DNA of 64,000 nucleotides from Vombatus ursinus. Its lineage: Eukaryota > Chordata > Mammalia > Diprotodontia > Vombatidae. The notes beneath the pieces were generated by a model. That model made no database searches. It worked only from the letters and a program-made list of their open reading frames with translations, and was not told the DNA's origin. The stretch is from contig NW_020949602.1 of NCBI RefSeq assembly GCF_900497805.2, forward strand, positions 9,110,298-9,174,297, in the 5' to 3' direction. This document shows positions 33,420 to 43,393 of the stretch, piece by piece (position 1 is the first letter of the stretch; every line of letters starts with the position of its first letter). The position numbers and the translations under genes were made by a program.

Positions 33420-33790
33420 AAGATTTGGTCCTCTAGCCTTTCTCTGTATCCCCAGTACTTAGTGGAGTACCTGACCCATAGTGAGATGGAAAGGAAGGAC
33501 ATAAGCATTTATATAGCACCTACTATAGGCCATGCACTGTGTTAAATGCTTTACAAACATTATCTCATTTGATCCTCATAACAAGGTATTATTTCCCCCC
33601 TTTTGCAGTTGAGAAAAATGAGGCACACAGAGATTAAATGATTTGCCCAGGTTCTAGATACTACAGCTAGTAAGTGTATGAGGCAGTATTTGAATTCATA
33701 TCTTAACTGACTTCATGCCCAGTGCTCTATCCACTGTGCTACATAGCTACACTTAATAAACCCTTAATAAATGCTCCTTGACTGACTAAC
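33420..33790 (+). repeat. L2 3' end split by a SINE
   Basis: CTGTATCCCCAGTACTTAGT and GTACCTGACCCATAG (to about 33485) continue after the SINE as CCCTTAATAAATGCTCCTTG. Confidence 0.75.
33497..33753 (-). repeat. MIR-type SINE inside an L2 copy
   Basis: CATTATCTCATTTGATCCTC, GATTTGCCCAGGTTCTAGAT and GTGCTCTATCCACTGTGCTA. Confidence 0.8.
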
Positions 33791-34138
33791 CCTAGCCTCT
33801 GGTTGAAGATCTCTGAGGACAGGGCATCTACTGCCACCCTTTCCACTTGTGGGGAGAGAGAAAGGGAACATGCAAGCAGTAACTTGGCTTTTTTGCAGCT
33901 TCCTAATCGTGAAACTTGAAAGGAAAGTAAATTCCATATATTCATAGCCATTAACCTTGTGCATTTTATTATCTGTCTCACAAACACAAGATTCTTTGGC
34001 TAAATTAAGTTTTAGGCATTGAGGAATTTAGAGGAAAGAGTGATGCATGAATGTCTAGGTTCCATTTAATCTTTCCTCTGATTATCATGTAACACTGGGT
34101 GAATCACTATCTGTTAAACACTTTATAATAGTTACTAG

Positions 34139-34282
34139 TCAGGTGGCAACTAGGTAGGTCAGTGACTAGAGCACCAGCCCTGGAGTCAAGAGGACCTGAG
34201 TTCAAATCTAGTCTTAGATACTTGACACGTTGTAGCTGTGTGACCTTGGACAAGTCACTTAACCCCAGTGGCCTTGGAAAAT
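34139..34282 (+). repeat. Short tRNA-headed SINE
   Basis: CTAGAGCACCAGCCCTGGAG, ACCTGAGTTCAAATCTAGTC and GACCTTGGACAAGTCACTTA; no long tail. Confidence 0.8.
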
Positions 34283-34334
34283 ATTAATGGCAGTGGCTGA
34301 GATTAAACACAAATCTAGCAACCTGATATTTGCT

Positions 34335-34650
34335 TATAATAATAATAATGATAGATATTTACGTAACCCTTTAAAGTTTGCCAAGAGGTTTACATAGTGT
34401 GTCTCTGAGGACAGTGCCTGGCACATATTAAGTGCTTAATAAATGGTTTATCATTGATTTGATGAATGGAATGACTTGGCCCTCACTAATGTACTGTGAG
34501 ATGTTTATTCTGAGTCATTTAGTCCCATTTTACTGATGAGTCAAATGAGGCCAAGAGGAAAAGTGACTAGCCCGTAGTCACCCAATGCGTAAGGTGGGGT
34601 TTGAACCCTAGGCCTTCCTGACTTCCAGCCCCACAGCACTGTTCAGCTCA
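34335..34650 (-). repeat. MIR-type SINE interrupted by an L2 end
   Basis: CCCTTTAAAGTTTGCCAAGA (34335-34400), then an L2-like GTGCCTGGCACATATTAAGT, then MIR again (CCCATTTTACTGATGAGTCA). Confidence 0.6.
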
Positions 34651-34734
34651 TTCCCTATTTCAGGTGACTCCGTGTATTTTGTTTTGCAGAGAGTCAGTGT
34701 GGTGTGGGGGCTAGAAAGCCAGCCTAGAAGTCTG

Positions 34735-34815
34735 GAAGACAGAATCACAGAACTTGAGGTAGAAGGGATCCCAGTGGTCATCTAGTCCACTCCTACATGA
34801 AGGGACCCCCCACTG
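34735..34815 (-). repeat. L3/CR1-like LINE 3' fragment
   Basis: CAGAATCACAGAACTTGAGG, GTGGTCATCTAGTCCACTCC. Confidence 0.6.
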
Positions 34816-34984
34816 GAGCATCCCTCTGCCTCTGTCCTGTGCCACGTGTGTGACCCTGACCAAGCCACTCGTCCTCTCTGTAGATGTACCCAGGCAGCTC
34901 TCTGAGACTAAAGGGCAGACCGCCAGCTGATTCCCATCCACGCAGGGAACATCCCCACCGTGGAAAGGGTCACCGTACCATTAA

Positions 34985-35760
34985 AAAATCGGTCTGATTC
35001 CTGTCCCACCTTCTCCCCCAGCCCAGTGCCGATGGCATTGGCCAGCCTCACTCAAGTCCTCGTTGCCCACCTGCATTATTTCAGGGCCCTCTCAGCTGGT
35101 CTTCTCGCTTCCCCTTGCCTGCCTCTCCTCTCGGATCCTTAACGCACCAGGCTGACGCTGTCATTCAGAAGTCTCTGCATCCCGCAGGGTCCAGTCAGCC
35201 TTGTTGCTTCTGCTCCCTTCCCCTCGCTCTGCCCCACTGTTTGGAGGGCGGAGGCTCCTCCATTGGGGGAGGGGAACATCTCCTTTCTCACCTGCCTATG
35301 CTCATTTTGCACATCTTTGACTTCTCCATCTCCCTCCCCCCACGACTTTTCATCTTTCTTTGGTTTTTGTTTTGTTGTGTTTTTTGTTGGGCAAAGGGGG
35401 CTAAGTGACTTGCCCACGGTCACACTTGTAGTAAGTGTTACGTGTCTAGGGCCAGATTTGAACTTGGGTCCTCCTGACTCCAGGGTCAGTGCTCTATCCA
35501 TCGCGCCACCTAGCTGCCCTCCCTATTGCTTATAAAACAAAGGTCCAAATTTTTAGCCTGGCATTTAAGAACCTGTTAAATCTCACTCCACAACTGTTTT
35601 TTGCCTTGTTTCACATTATTCTCATTCCATTCCCACAAAACTGGATTTTCTTCTGAATAATCCATTGCTCTTCCCAAACTTGATATGTTAATATCCATTC
35701 GTAGATTTTCATGCTTCTAATCTCCGTTGCTGAGCTGCCTTCTTAAACCTCTTTGACCTA
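34985..35760 (+). repeat. L2-clade LINE fragment, interrupted by a SINE
   Basis: The complement of the 14940-16150 order: CTCACTCAAGTCCTCG, then after the SINE CAAATTTTTAGCCTGGCATT and TCACATTATTCTCATTCC. Confidence 0.65.
35355..35519 (-). repeat. Short tRNA-headed SINE
   Basis: T-rich tail side, GACTTGCCCACGGTCACACT, GATTTGAACTTGGGTCCTCC and GCGCCACCTAGCTGCCC. It retains CpGs, so it may be younger than most copies. Confidence 0.85.
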
Positions 35761-36089
35761 ATTGGCTGAGACTTTGACCATTGTGATATTGCTGTGTGCT
35801 TTAAATGATGTTTGTACAGTGCTTTATAAATTTTAAAATGTTATATAAATATCAGCTATTATCATCAAGAAGGGTCAAAATTGTATTAAGTACAACAATA
35901 ATAATAGCAAATATCTCTGAAATGCAAACGTAACTTTCCTCCCATGCCACATGCCACATGAGCACAAAGTTGGTAAATGAATATAAAATATCAACTGAGA
36001 TCTTAACAAGTCAATCTGTCTCTGGAAAAGAGAGTCCTGTTGCCTGTATCCTTTCCCCTTGTTATATACTACCTCCATACATTTGCATG

Positions 36090-36365
36090 GCATCTCCTAT
36101 GCCCTGAATCCAGTCCTTCTTCCTATTCCCGTCAGAATCTTCCCCCTAGTTTAGGCTTTTGGAGGATTAAGGGCACCTCCTCTAGGAACCTGGCCCTGGT
36201 TTGCTCAGTTTAAAGGATTTCCTCTTTCCTCAAATTCTCTTTGGCTTTTCTGATCTCTTATCTCCACTCACCCCCCATTAGAATGTAAGCTCTTTGAAGA
36301 GTATCATCTTTGGATCACCTTTACTATCATAATGTCTAGTACATAGTAGGCGCTTAATAACTGCT
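36090..36365 (+). repeat. L2 LINE 3' end
   Basis: CATTAGAATGTAAGCTCTTT and AGTACATAGTAGGCGCTTAA. Confidence 0.8.
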
Positions 36366-36535
36366 TATTTGATTTTACGTATTTATTTATCTGTGTATGT
36401 GTTGTGTTCTGTGAGTAGAATGTAACCTTCTTGAGGGCAAGGACTGTTCATTTGTTTCTTTATATTCCCAGTAACAGCACAGTATCTGGTACACAGGGGA
36501 TAAATAAATACTTGTTGGTTCAGTTCAATTGAATC
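36366..36535 (+). repeat. L2 LINE 3' end, tandem with the previous
   Basis: AGAATGTAACCTTCTTGAGG then GCAAGGACTG, and GGGATAAATAAATACTTGTT. Confidence 0.8.
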
Positions 36536-36544
36536 TGTCCTTTA

Positions 36545-37135
36545 TTGGCACCATACTCAACCTTGCATTCCTGTATTTACCTGGGAACATGTCGTGCTTC
36601 TCTACAGAAAAAGCAAGCCCCTTGAAGACAGAGACCGGGCCGCCTCTTTATCTTTGCATCATCTACTCTCAGCCCATGGACTTGACCACATACAAGTTAG
36701 TTGCTTAGTGCTTTTTCATTTTTGTTCATGTTGGGTCTCAGCAACCAGCTCTCCAGTCACTCCAGAAGAGTCAATTGTAGCATGACCCAGTATGGTGTTA
36801 GGCCCCCGAAAGAAAGCAGCAGGTCCTCACATGGTTTAACCACAGTCAGTACCGTGATGACTCTTAGGACCTTCATGACAGTCATGGAAACTCTGTCGTT
36901 TTCCTGGGTTAACAGCTCGGTAGAACGTACCTTCTTTTGTATTCTAGACCCTGAAGCAGTCTACACCCTCTGCTAAAAACTAGGATCTATTGGAGATAAC
37001 CTGAATCCATGGATTCAAGTTAGGAGTTGATGTCTGGCTCAGTGTAAGAAGGAACATTCTAAGAACCAGGACCATCTAGCAGCTTCTTAATGACATTAGA
37101 CTCTAGAAATATCATTGAAAATTAACAGCATCGTG
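36545..37135. other. Mostly unique sequence
   Basis: 36590-36700 has weak L2-like wording (GCCCCTTGAAGACAGAGACC). The rest is unrecognised. Confidence 0.4.
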
Positions 37136-37137
37136 GT

Positions 37138-37326
37138 TTCATAGATTTAGAGGTGGAAGGGTCCCCAGAAGTCATTAAGTCCAACCCACTCATGGCACAG
37201 ATGAGGAAACTGAGTCCCACATAAAGTTTAGTGACTTACCCAGGGTCACACAGTGAGTAAGTGTCTGAGATGAGATTTGAACCTAGGTGTTCGTGACACC
37301 AAGTCCATTCCCCTATTCACTTATAC
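37138..37326 (-). repeat. MIR/L3-like SINE
   Basis: GATTTAGAGGTGGAAGGGTC, GATGAGGAAACTGAGTCCCA and GATTTGAACCTAGGTGTTCG. Confidence 0.75.
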
Positions 37327-37854
37327 CAGAGGTTCTCGAAGTATGGTCTGTGGATTCTTGAAAGTCCCCAAGATCCTTTTAGGCCATCTCTGAGATCAAA
37401 ACTCTTTTTAGAATACTGCTATTACTTACCTATTAAATACTTCCCTTTTCCAACTACAAAGCTGTGGGAGGCTAGATTTTCCTCATGTACTTCAGCCAAA
37501 ATAGCAGATTTCAACAGATTGACTGTAGATGCGGATGTAGGAATCCAGATATGAGAATGTCTTCTATTAAGTCAAACAATAAAGCAGTTTACAACAACAT
37601 ATAAAACAATCCCACTTTTCTCATGAAATTTTTTTTACAATATATAGTTGTTTTTCATATTTATCTTAGGATGTAATAGTTTTATCACTATTTTAAATGA
37701 GCATAAATATTTTTTTAAATTGGCCAATTTTCATTTTATATAAATTCAATATCAATAAATATAACCTGTGTAACCAAATTTCTTGGAGGGATGGTCTTTA
37801 ATGATTTTTAACAGGATAGAAGAGCCCAGAGACCAAAATGTTTGCAAACTGCTG
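37327..37854. mobile_element. hAT-like non-autonomous DNA transposon with both ends
   Basis: The 528-bp element has inverted ends: CAGAGGTTCTCGAAG..ATGGTCTGTGG at the left and, read on the other strand, CAGCAGTTTGCAAAC..TTGGTCTCTGG at the right. The interior is AT-rich with no coding capacity. Words such as CCAGATATGAGAATGTCTTC resemble an old mammalian hAT family (Zaphod/Arthur-like, from memory). It lies against the head end of a MIR copy. No clear 8-bp duplication could be read. Confidence 0.65.
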
Positions 37855-37859
37855 TACTA

Positions 37860-38775
37860 GCCCACACTGCTATGGGATTGTATCGGGTTATGATTTCTCT
37901 ATCTCATCCAGCATGGTTCTGTGATGGTCTCTAAAGTTACAATGCCTGTAGACTTTTTGATCACAGATTTCTGTTTGGTGGTTTTATAAGATAGTGGGTA
38001 AAAGGGCTAGTCCAGTCAACCTGTTACTGACCTTCCCACTTCTCTACAAACTAACTCTATGTGGTCTTCCAAGTCATTTTCTCTCTCTGAAGTCCTACTT
38101 TCTTTGTTTCTAAAATGATAAACCCAAACGTTCCTTCTGACCTGTGATGTTCTGTGCTTGTCATCCTGGAAAATAATCCCCTGCTTTTGGGAGGAGAATA
38201 AAAATTCTAGTGAACATCATTGTGGCAGAGACCTTCGGAGGGTCGCCATCTTAACTCCTCTCTCCAGAATAAAAGAGTCCTGGCATGTTTGTCTTTGTTT
38301 GCTGTCTGATCGCCCCTCTGGCGGATATACCTCCACACACAAATCATATCCCCTGCTGATATATAGCCATGAACAAATGATATTCTCTGGGCCTATTTAT
38401 CTTCTGTATTGACACAATGTAATAGAGTGGATTTTTTAAAGACAGTATTCACTTAGTGATTTGTTTTTCCTGCCTTGATGGTAATGGGTTTTGTGTCACC
38501 TTTGAATATGAATGTGAGGGAAGAATCATTTTTCATAATGAATAGATACATAGTCTCAGGGCTGTGACTTTTTTTTTTTAACAGCCCAGTTTTCTGAGCA
38601 GCAGGAAGATGTAGTGGATTTTAAGCTGATCTTGAAGACTGGGAAACCTCATTGGCACCTCTGGCATTCTGGCTCTCATCCCCTAACTTCTCAGTGCCCC
38701 AAGCAATCTTTAAGGTGAAGAACAAATGTTCATCTGCTTTAGGAAAGGGATTCGCCTCATTGGGAATTCACTACC
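37860..38775. other. Unique sequence
   Basis: Nothing recognised. There is a T run at 38572-38580. Confidence 0.45.
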
Positions 38776-38779
38776 TTGG

Positions 38780-38960
38780 AAATGAGAGAATCGTAATCAC
38801 TGAATTTGAGAGTTGGAAAACGCTTCCATAGCCTTGTATCCCAAGCCCACACATCAATGGGATTTCTTCTACAGCATACCTAGTGAATGGAGACTTTCAG
38901 TGCAGGAGAGCCCACCATAGGACTGGTCAAAAAACAATTCTTGCTGCCCAGGATTTCTTT
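38780..38960 (-). repeat. L3/CR1-like LINE 3' fragment
   Basis: GAATCGTAATCACTGAATTT, GAGAGTTGGAAAACGCTTCC and CTTCTACAGCATACCTAGTG. Confidence 0.65.
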
Positions 38961-39100
38961 TTAGTTATTTTGACGTCAAGGGCAGTTGTTTTTAGGAAAT
39001 TGAATGAGAATGGGTAGGCAAAGAATCATTATGGAGACAGTGGTAGGGAATGAAAAAAGTATCAAGATGATAACTTTATTGAGAGTAATTATAAATAGTT

Positions 39101-39309
39101 CAGGAAGCCCTGAGTTTAAATCTGGTCTCAGACACCTACTACCTGTGTGACCCCAAGCAAGTCACTTAACTCTGCTTCAGTTTCCTCATCTGTAAAGTGA
39201 GCTAGGGAAGGAAATGACAAACCGCTCCAGTATCTTTGCCATGAAAACCCGAAACAGGGTCACAAAGAGTCGAACGCGACTAAAATGACTGAACAACAAC
39301 AACAAAAAA
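39101..39309 (+). repeat. MAR1/WSINE-type SINE, 5' truncated
   Basis: CTGAGTTTAAATCTGGTCTC, GTATCTTTGCCATGAAAACC, AAAGAGTCGAACGCGACTAA and an ending ACTGAACAACAACAAC. Confidence 0.9.
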
Positions 39310-39372
39310 ATAGAAATCAGTATAAGACAAGTCTTGTTATTGTGTCTTCTGGAATGTGGCTTGGGAATTGCC

Positions 39373-39434
39373 CCAGGAAAACCCCAAATGGGATCACAAA
39401 GAGTCAGACGTGATTGAAAACAACTGAACAATAA
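39373..39434 (+). repeat. MAR1/WSINE-type SINE, 3' piece
   Basis: AAAACCCCAAATGGGATCAC and GAGTCAGACGTGATTGAAAA, 64 bp after another copy's end. Confidence 0.85.
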
Positions 39435-39855
39435 ATAGTTGTTATATACATTCAGTTGCTTGTATTAACACGTAATGTTGTTTCTAATACGTTTTATTTA
39501 ACTATAGCGGGTAGTTATCACACCTGGGATTTTACCACAACAAGGAACTCCTTGGTGAGTCCCTCTACTAATGCAGGTCCACATCTGCTCTGAAACTTTA
39601 GAGCCTAATGGCATTGCCCAGGTAAATGGAATTTCTTGCTCTTGGACTTCCCTATATCCCTGAAATCTCAGATCAAGCAGCATACATCCAGTGTGTGTGA
39701 GAACTGGAGAGACGATACTGACTAATCACCCATCTTAGTTTCACTATCTGTAAGCTTGCAGCATTGGGCTAAACAATCTTGAAATATCTTCCAGGCTCTA
39801 AGCGGCTATGACCGAGGTCAACAGCCTGTGTGAGTAATGTTTAAAATCAAGTTCA
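39435..39855. other. Unique sequence
   Basis: Nothing recognised. Confidence 0.45.
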
Positions 39856-39859
39856 AGTC

Positions 39860-40140
39860 TGACCAGATTGTACTGCCTTGCACAGGAATCTCAGTGAATC
39901 CCTATTGCCTCTGGGTTAAAATAGGAACTCTTAGCCCTGACATCTACGCCTCTCCACAAACTAATTCGTCGTGAGCTGCCGGCCTTGTTCATGCTCCTTC
40001 GTGCATTCCACATGCTGGCCAAGCGCTTGCTGTTCCTGGAATTCCGGCTTTTGCCTCCCACCTTTGGACAGACCACGTCCCCAGGCTGAATGTATTCACT
40101 CCTCTCTTCCACTTCTTAGCACAGAGTCCTGTACCTCTTT
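39860..40140 (+). repeat. L2-clade LINE fragment
   Basis: CCTATTGCCTCTGGGTTAAA, CTCTCCACAAACTAATTCG and CTGTTCCTGGAATTCCGGCT follow the sense L2 3' region. Confidence 0.6.
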
Positions 40141-40350
40141 ACATATTTGTGGAATTGAAATAACTCTCCCTAGCAACAGAGGTTTGCAATCATCAACTGA
40201 TCCTCAAGACAGTCTGTTAAAGAATGCTGCGTGGTTCACTGAGTTGGATTTTATGCCTTCCTTATTGAGGGAAGATTAGGTATAACTGGCCTTCTTCCAG
40301 GCGGGTCCGTTTAGGGGGAAACTGAGCAGTAATCATAGAACCATGAAGCC

Positions 40351-40510
40351 CAGAGGAAGGGAGGACGGGAGGAAGGAAAGGAGGGAGGGAGGTAAGGAAG
40401 GAGGAAGGTAAGAAAGGAAGAGGAGGGAGGAAGGAAGGAAAGAGAGAAGGAAGGTGGAAAGAAGGGAGGGAGGGAGGAGAAAAAGAAAAGAAGGGAGAAA
40501 GGGGAAGAGC
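40351..40510. repeat. Purine (GGAA/GGGA) tract
   Basis: About 160 bp nearly pure purine on the + strand, with AGGAAGGAAAGGAGGGAGGG-type units. Confidence 0.9.
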
Positions 40511-40544
40511 AAGGCTACCAGGGAAAAGGAAGTTAGAGTTCCGC

Positions 40545-40650
40545 TGACTCTGAGTTACTCATAATATATCTCGAATATTGTGGTGAGTTGTGGGCATCAC
40601 ATTTTAAGAAGGATATTGATTAGCTAGAGAGTAAGCAGAAAGAGTCTTGA
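40545..40650 (+). repeat. L3/CR1-like LINE fragment
   Basis: GAATATTGTGGTGAGTTGTG, GGGCATCACATTTTAAGAAG and GATATTGATTAGCTAGAGAG. Confidence 0.65.
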
Positions 40651-40670
40651 GGTCATGCTGTCTCTTGGGT

Positions 40671-40943
40671 CAGCTGGGAGGCACCACAGTGCACAGAGCA
40701 CTGGGCCTGGATTCAGGGAGCTCCAAATTCAAATCCATCCTCAAATACTTAGTTGCTGTGTGACCCTGGGCAAGTCATTTCACTTCAGTCTGTCTCAGTT
40801 TCCTCAACTGTAAAATGGTGATCGTAACAAATTGTATCCACCTCATAGTTATATATTGTGAGGATAAAATGAGATAACGTCTGTAAGGCACTTACCACGG
40901 TGCCTGGTACGTAATGAGCACTTAATAAACATCCCTTTCCTTT
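40671..40943 (+). repeat. MIR-type SINE with L2-like tail, full length
   Basis: CAGAGCACTGGGCCTGGATT, GTGACCCTGGGCAAGTCATT and GTGCCTGGTACGTAATGAGC then ACTTAATAAAC. Confidence 0.85.
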
Positions 40944-40959
40944 CTTCCGCATAAGCTGC

Positions 40960-41660
40960 ATTGATCTTTTCAGGCCTCACCCACACTAACCCTGTTTCTG
41001 AACCCTCTACTTCAGCCAACTTCTCTCATTTCTTTCTCCTGAATAGGACTTGTATTTTCCCATCTCCACAGCCCTTGCCACTTGGAACACCTTCCTCCTC
41101 TACAAATCCTCTTCTTTCCCCTGCAGACCCCACAAAGCCTTCTCTGCCCATTCCAGTGGTAGGCAATAGGTTCCTTCCTCTGAATTCCAGGTGCACATCA
41201 GGACCCTGCTATGCCCCTGCTGGGGAAAGTGGAACCAGGGTTAGGACTTGTCTTGTACTTTCCTATTTTAACTAATTATTTTACTAACTCACCCTAAAGC
41301 CTGATGGTTTCTACCTGCTGCAGGAGAACAGGTACTGTCAGTCATGAGCTAAATTTCTGTTCCCTGAGACCTCCTTGTTAAGCCTCAGCCAACTTCAAAT
41401 TAATCTTAGACTGGCTGCCCTGTGAAATCTTCCCTGGGAGAACCTCTCTTTGCTTTCAAGCTCTGTTACTTAATTTTTAAAATTGTTCTTTAATGTATCA
41501 CGTGTCCATTTTTGTCTTGTCTTTCTAAATTGACTGTAAGCTTTCCGAGAGCTTCAATCACGTGTTTGACTTCTTCTCCCTTCCCTCTGCACCCTATCAC
41601 CCACATAAGGAAAATCTAGAACCATGTTTCATATGTAGCTGGTGCTTTCAAAACATTTTG
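40960..41660 (+). repeat. L2-clade LINE fragments
   Basis: CACAGCCCTTGCCACTTGGA then ACACCTTC, CCACAAAGCCTTCTCTGCCC; later CTGTGAAATCTTCCCTGGGA and GACTGTAAGCTTTCCGAGAG. The middle (41230-41370) is unassigned. Confidence 0.5.
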
Positions 41661-41664
41661 CTAT

Positions 41665-42090
41665 TTTGATTTATTTCTGTGTTCTGACAACTCGAACATT
41701 TATTCTGTACATTGAATAATTGTAGAATGTTTCTGTAGGTGATTTGGAAGTGTGTTCTTACAGAGGTTGCCAGAATTTTCTATTGCTGTATTTTCCTCTA
41801 AATGTTATTTTATGTTAATATCACAAACATTAGCAATTCAAATCACTTAAGGCCTTTTGATAATTTTTTTTTTAAAAGTGGTAGACATTCTCTGTTTCTA
41901 AAATAAACAGCACTTGAGAATTTCAGTCTCTTGGGGATGAATGTTTTTAATATAAATATATGCATAAACATAGACTAGTTTTCTCAGATTTATATATTGC
42001 TACACACATTTTAAAAGGATGCTTTTTGTAACTTAACTGGACTGTTTTGTTGACTCACTTGTTCCTAAGGCTAAATCTTTGTGTAGCAGA
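41665..42090. other. AT-rich unique sequence
   Basis: Nothing recognised. Confidence 0.45.
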
Positions 42091-42094
42091 ATGA

Positions 42095-42275
42095 GGGTAC
42101 CAAGCAATTAGGCACATTGCAGATGCTAAATTCTGGTAAATGGGATAGGAACTCAACATTTCTTAGGGGGGAAAGATCACTGTGGATTACAATGATCAGA
42201 GATGGCTTCCCAGAGGAATTAGGGCTTGGTCTGAGCCTTGAATGCAGGAGCCTTAGGTCAGTTTCATGGGAAAGG
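42095..42275 (-). repeat. L2-clade LINE fragment
   Basis: GGCTTCCCAGAGGAATTAGG then GCTTGGTCTGAGCCTTGAAT. Confidence 0.5.
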
Positions 42276-42308
42276 GGTTCATTTGTTAGCTGTGCTCTGA
42301 ATATTGTG

Positions 42309-42565
42309 TAGGCAGCTGGGCGGCTTAGTGGGTAGAGCATTAGACTTGGGGCCATCCTCAGGCATCCCTGGGTTCAAATTCCATCTCACAGCCTTGAGAA
42401 CTGTGTGAGCCTGCACCATTCAATTAATTTTTGTCAGCCTCAATTTCCTTATCTGCAAAATGGGGGATAATAATAGAGCCTACTTCCCAGGATTATTATG
42501 AGGAATGCATGACATAAATTATATAAGCCATGGTTCAAACTTAAAGCATGATGGAAATTGTATTA
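42309..42565 (+). repeat. MIR-type SINE, full length
   Basis: GTGGGTAGAGCATTAGACTT, CCTGGGTTCAAATTCCATCT, CTGCAAAATGGGGGATAATA. It ends about 305 bp upstream of the PATJ exon. Confidence 0.8.
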
Positions 42566-42870
42566 TTTTATCATTATTAGAATATTTCTTCTGAATATTG
42601 TACATTACATACTATTTCCTGTCATCAGTCTCATCGATTTTTTTCATCTTCTATCTTTGAAGTATGCATAACATACCCTTTAGCTTTGACATGCTTACTG
42701 GTCTACTGAGATTGCTTTGTTTTATTCACAAGAATGGACCCAGCACAGAAATACTGTCTTTATTTATCAAGGCTTACAGAAATACAAATCCTGAAAATCC
42801 AATAACATACAAATTACTTCTGAGATGCCAGAGTCTAATTTATCTCACTTCCCCTTTTTATTTTAAATAG

Positions 42871-43067
42871 AAAAAATCAGGCAAAGGTATGCAGATCTGC
42901 CTGGAGAGCTGCATATTATTGAGCTGGAGAAGGAAAAGAATGGGCTTGGCCTCAGCCTTGCCGGGAACAAAGACCGGTCTCGGATGAGCATCTTCGTTGT
43001 GGGGATTCACCCTGATGGACCTGCCGGCCGTGATGGGCGCATGCACATTGGTGACGAGCTTTTAGAG
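42871..43067 (+). CDS. PATJ: PATJ exon encoding the first two thirds of a PDZ domain (probably PDZ7)
   Basis: The 197-nt exon has 2 leading bases (upstream intron phase 1) and 65 codons, starting [16 protein letters not shown] and ending GDELLE. Residues 13-18 form the first strand, 24-29 (GLGLSL) are the carboxylate-binding loop, 40-45 (IFVVGI) a core strand and 60-65 the turn before the next strand. The acceptor is a pyrimidine stretch plus TTTTAAATAG; the donor is GAG|GTAACG, weak at position +5. PATJ (INADL) is a multi-PDZ scaffold of the Crumbs-PALS1-PATJ polarity complex at epithelial tight junctions. The assignment rests on the remembered PATJ run [15 protein letters not shown] and on GPA plus RMxIGDELLE; the paralogue MPDZ has GAA and RLQIADELLE at these places. 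The frame is open and looks functional. H46, G52 and R53 differ from the human residues as I remember them. The domain number is from memory. Confidence 0.85.
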
Positions 43068-43311
43068 GTAACGGTCACTCACTCAGATTTCATGTTTCCT
43101 TTTGATTTTGTTGTGTCCAAGGCAATTTCAGTTGTCGCATCTGATCAGACGATCATACATTTTGAGCAGGGAGTGACTTTGGTGATCAGTTTTCTGAAAG
43201 AGAAGGTAGAGTAAGGTCTTTTAAGGCTAAACAAATCGTCTTGCTTTTCTGTTTCCTTGAAAGGAAGGGCAGTAGAGGTAAACACCAATGCAGATCTGCT
43301 TCTTGTTTTTA

Positions 43312-43393
43312 TTTTTATTTTTTGGTTTTTTTTTTTTTCGTCGCTTAATAGGATTTTATTTTTTCCAATTACATGTAAAGATAGTTTTCAGCA
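43312..43393 (-). mobile_element. Very short L1-like 3'-end insertion with target duplication
   Basis: The left part is a T-rich run (43312-43339), the poly(A) of a minus-strand insertion. It is followed by about 53 bp including ATTTTATTTTTTCCAATTAC and ATGTAAAGATAGTTTTCA, words I associate with marsupial L1 ends. A 15-bp perfect duplication TGCTTCTTGTTTTTA flanks it (43297-43311 and 43394-43408). Confidence 0.8.

Larger units (their letters stand above)
1..42870 (+). other. PATJ: PATJ upstream intron (or upstream sequence), 3' end of intron only
   Basis: No exon could be recognised here. The exon at 42871 begins two bases into a codon, so an upstream exon must exist, either beyond the window start or hidden in this stretch as a short exon I could not see. 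The content is unique DNA with interspersed repeats listed separately. No CpG island or promoter-like block was found. Confidence 0.6.

Noticed and set aside
43068-43214. In-frame extension of the first PDZ exon as part of the normal protein
   Set aside because: The extension loses the rest of the PDZ fold, while the exon at 62410 continues the domain exactly. It is kept only as a possible retention product.
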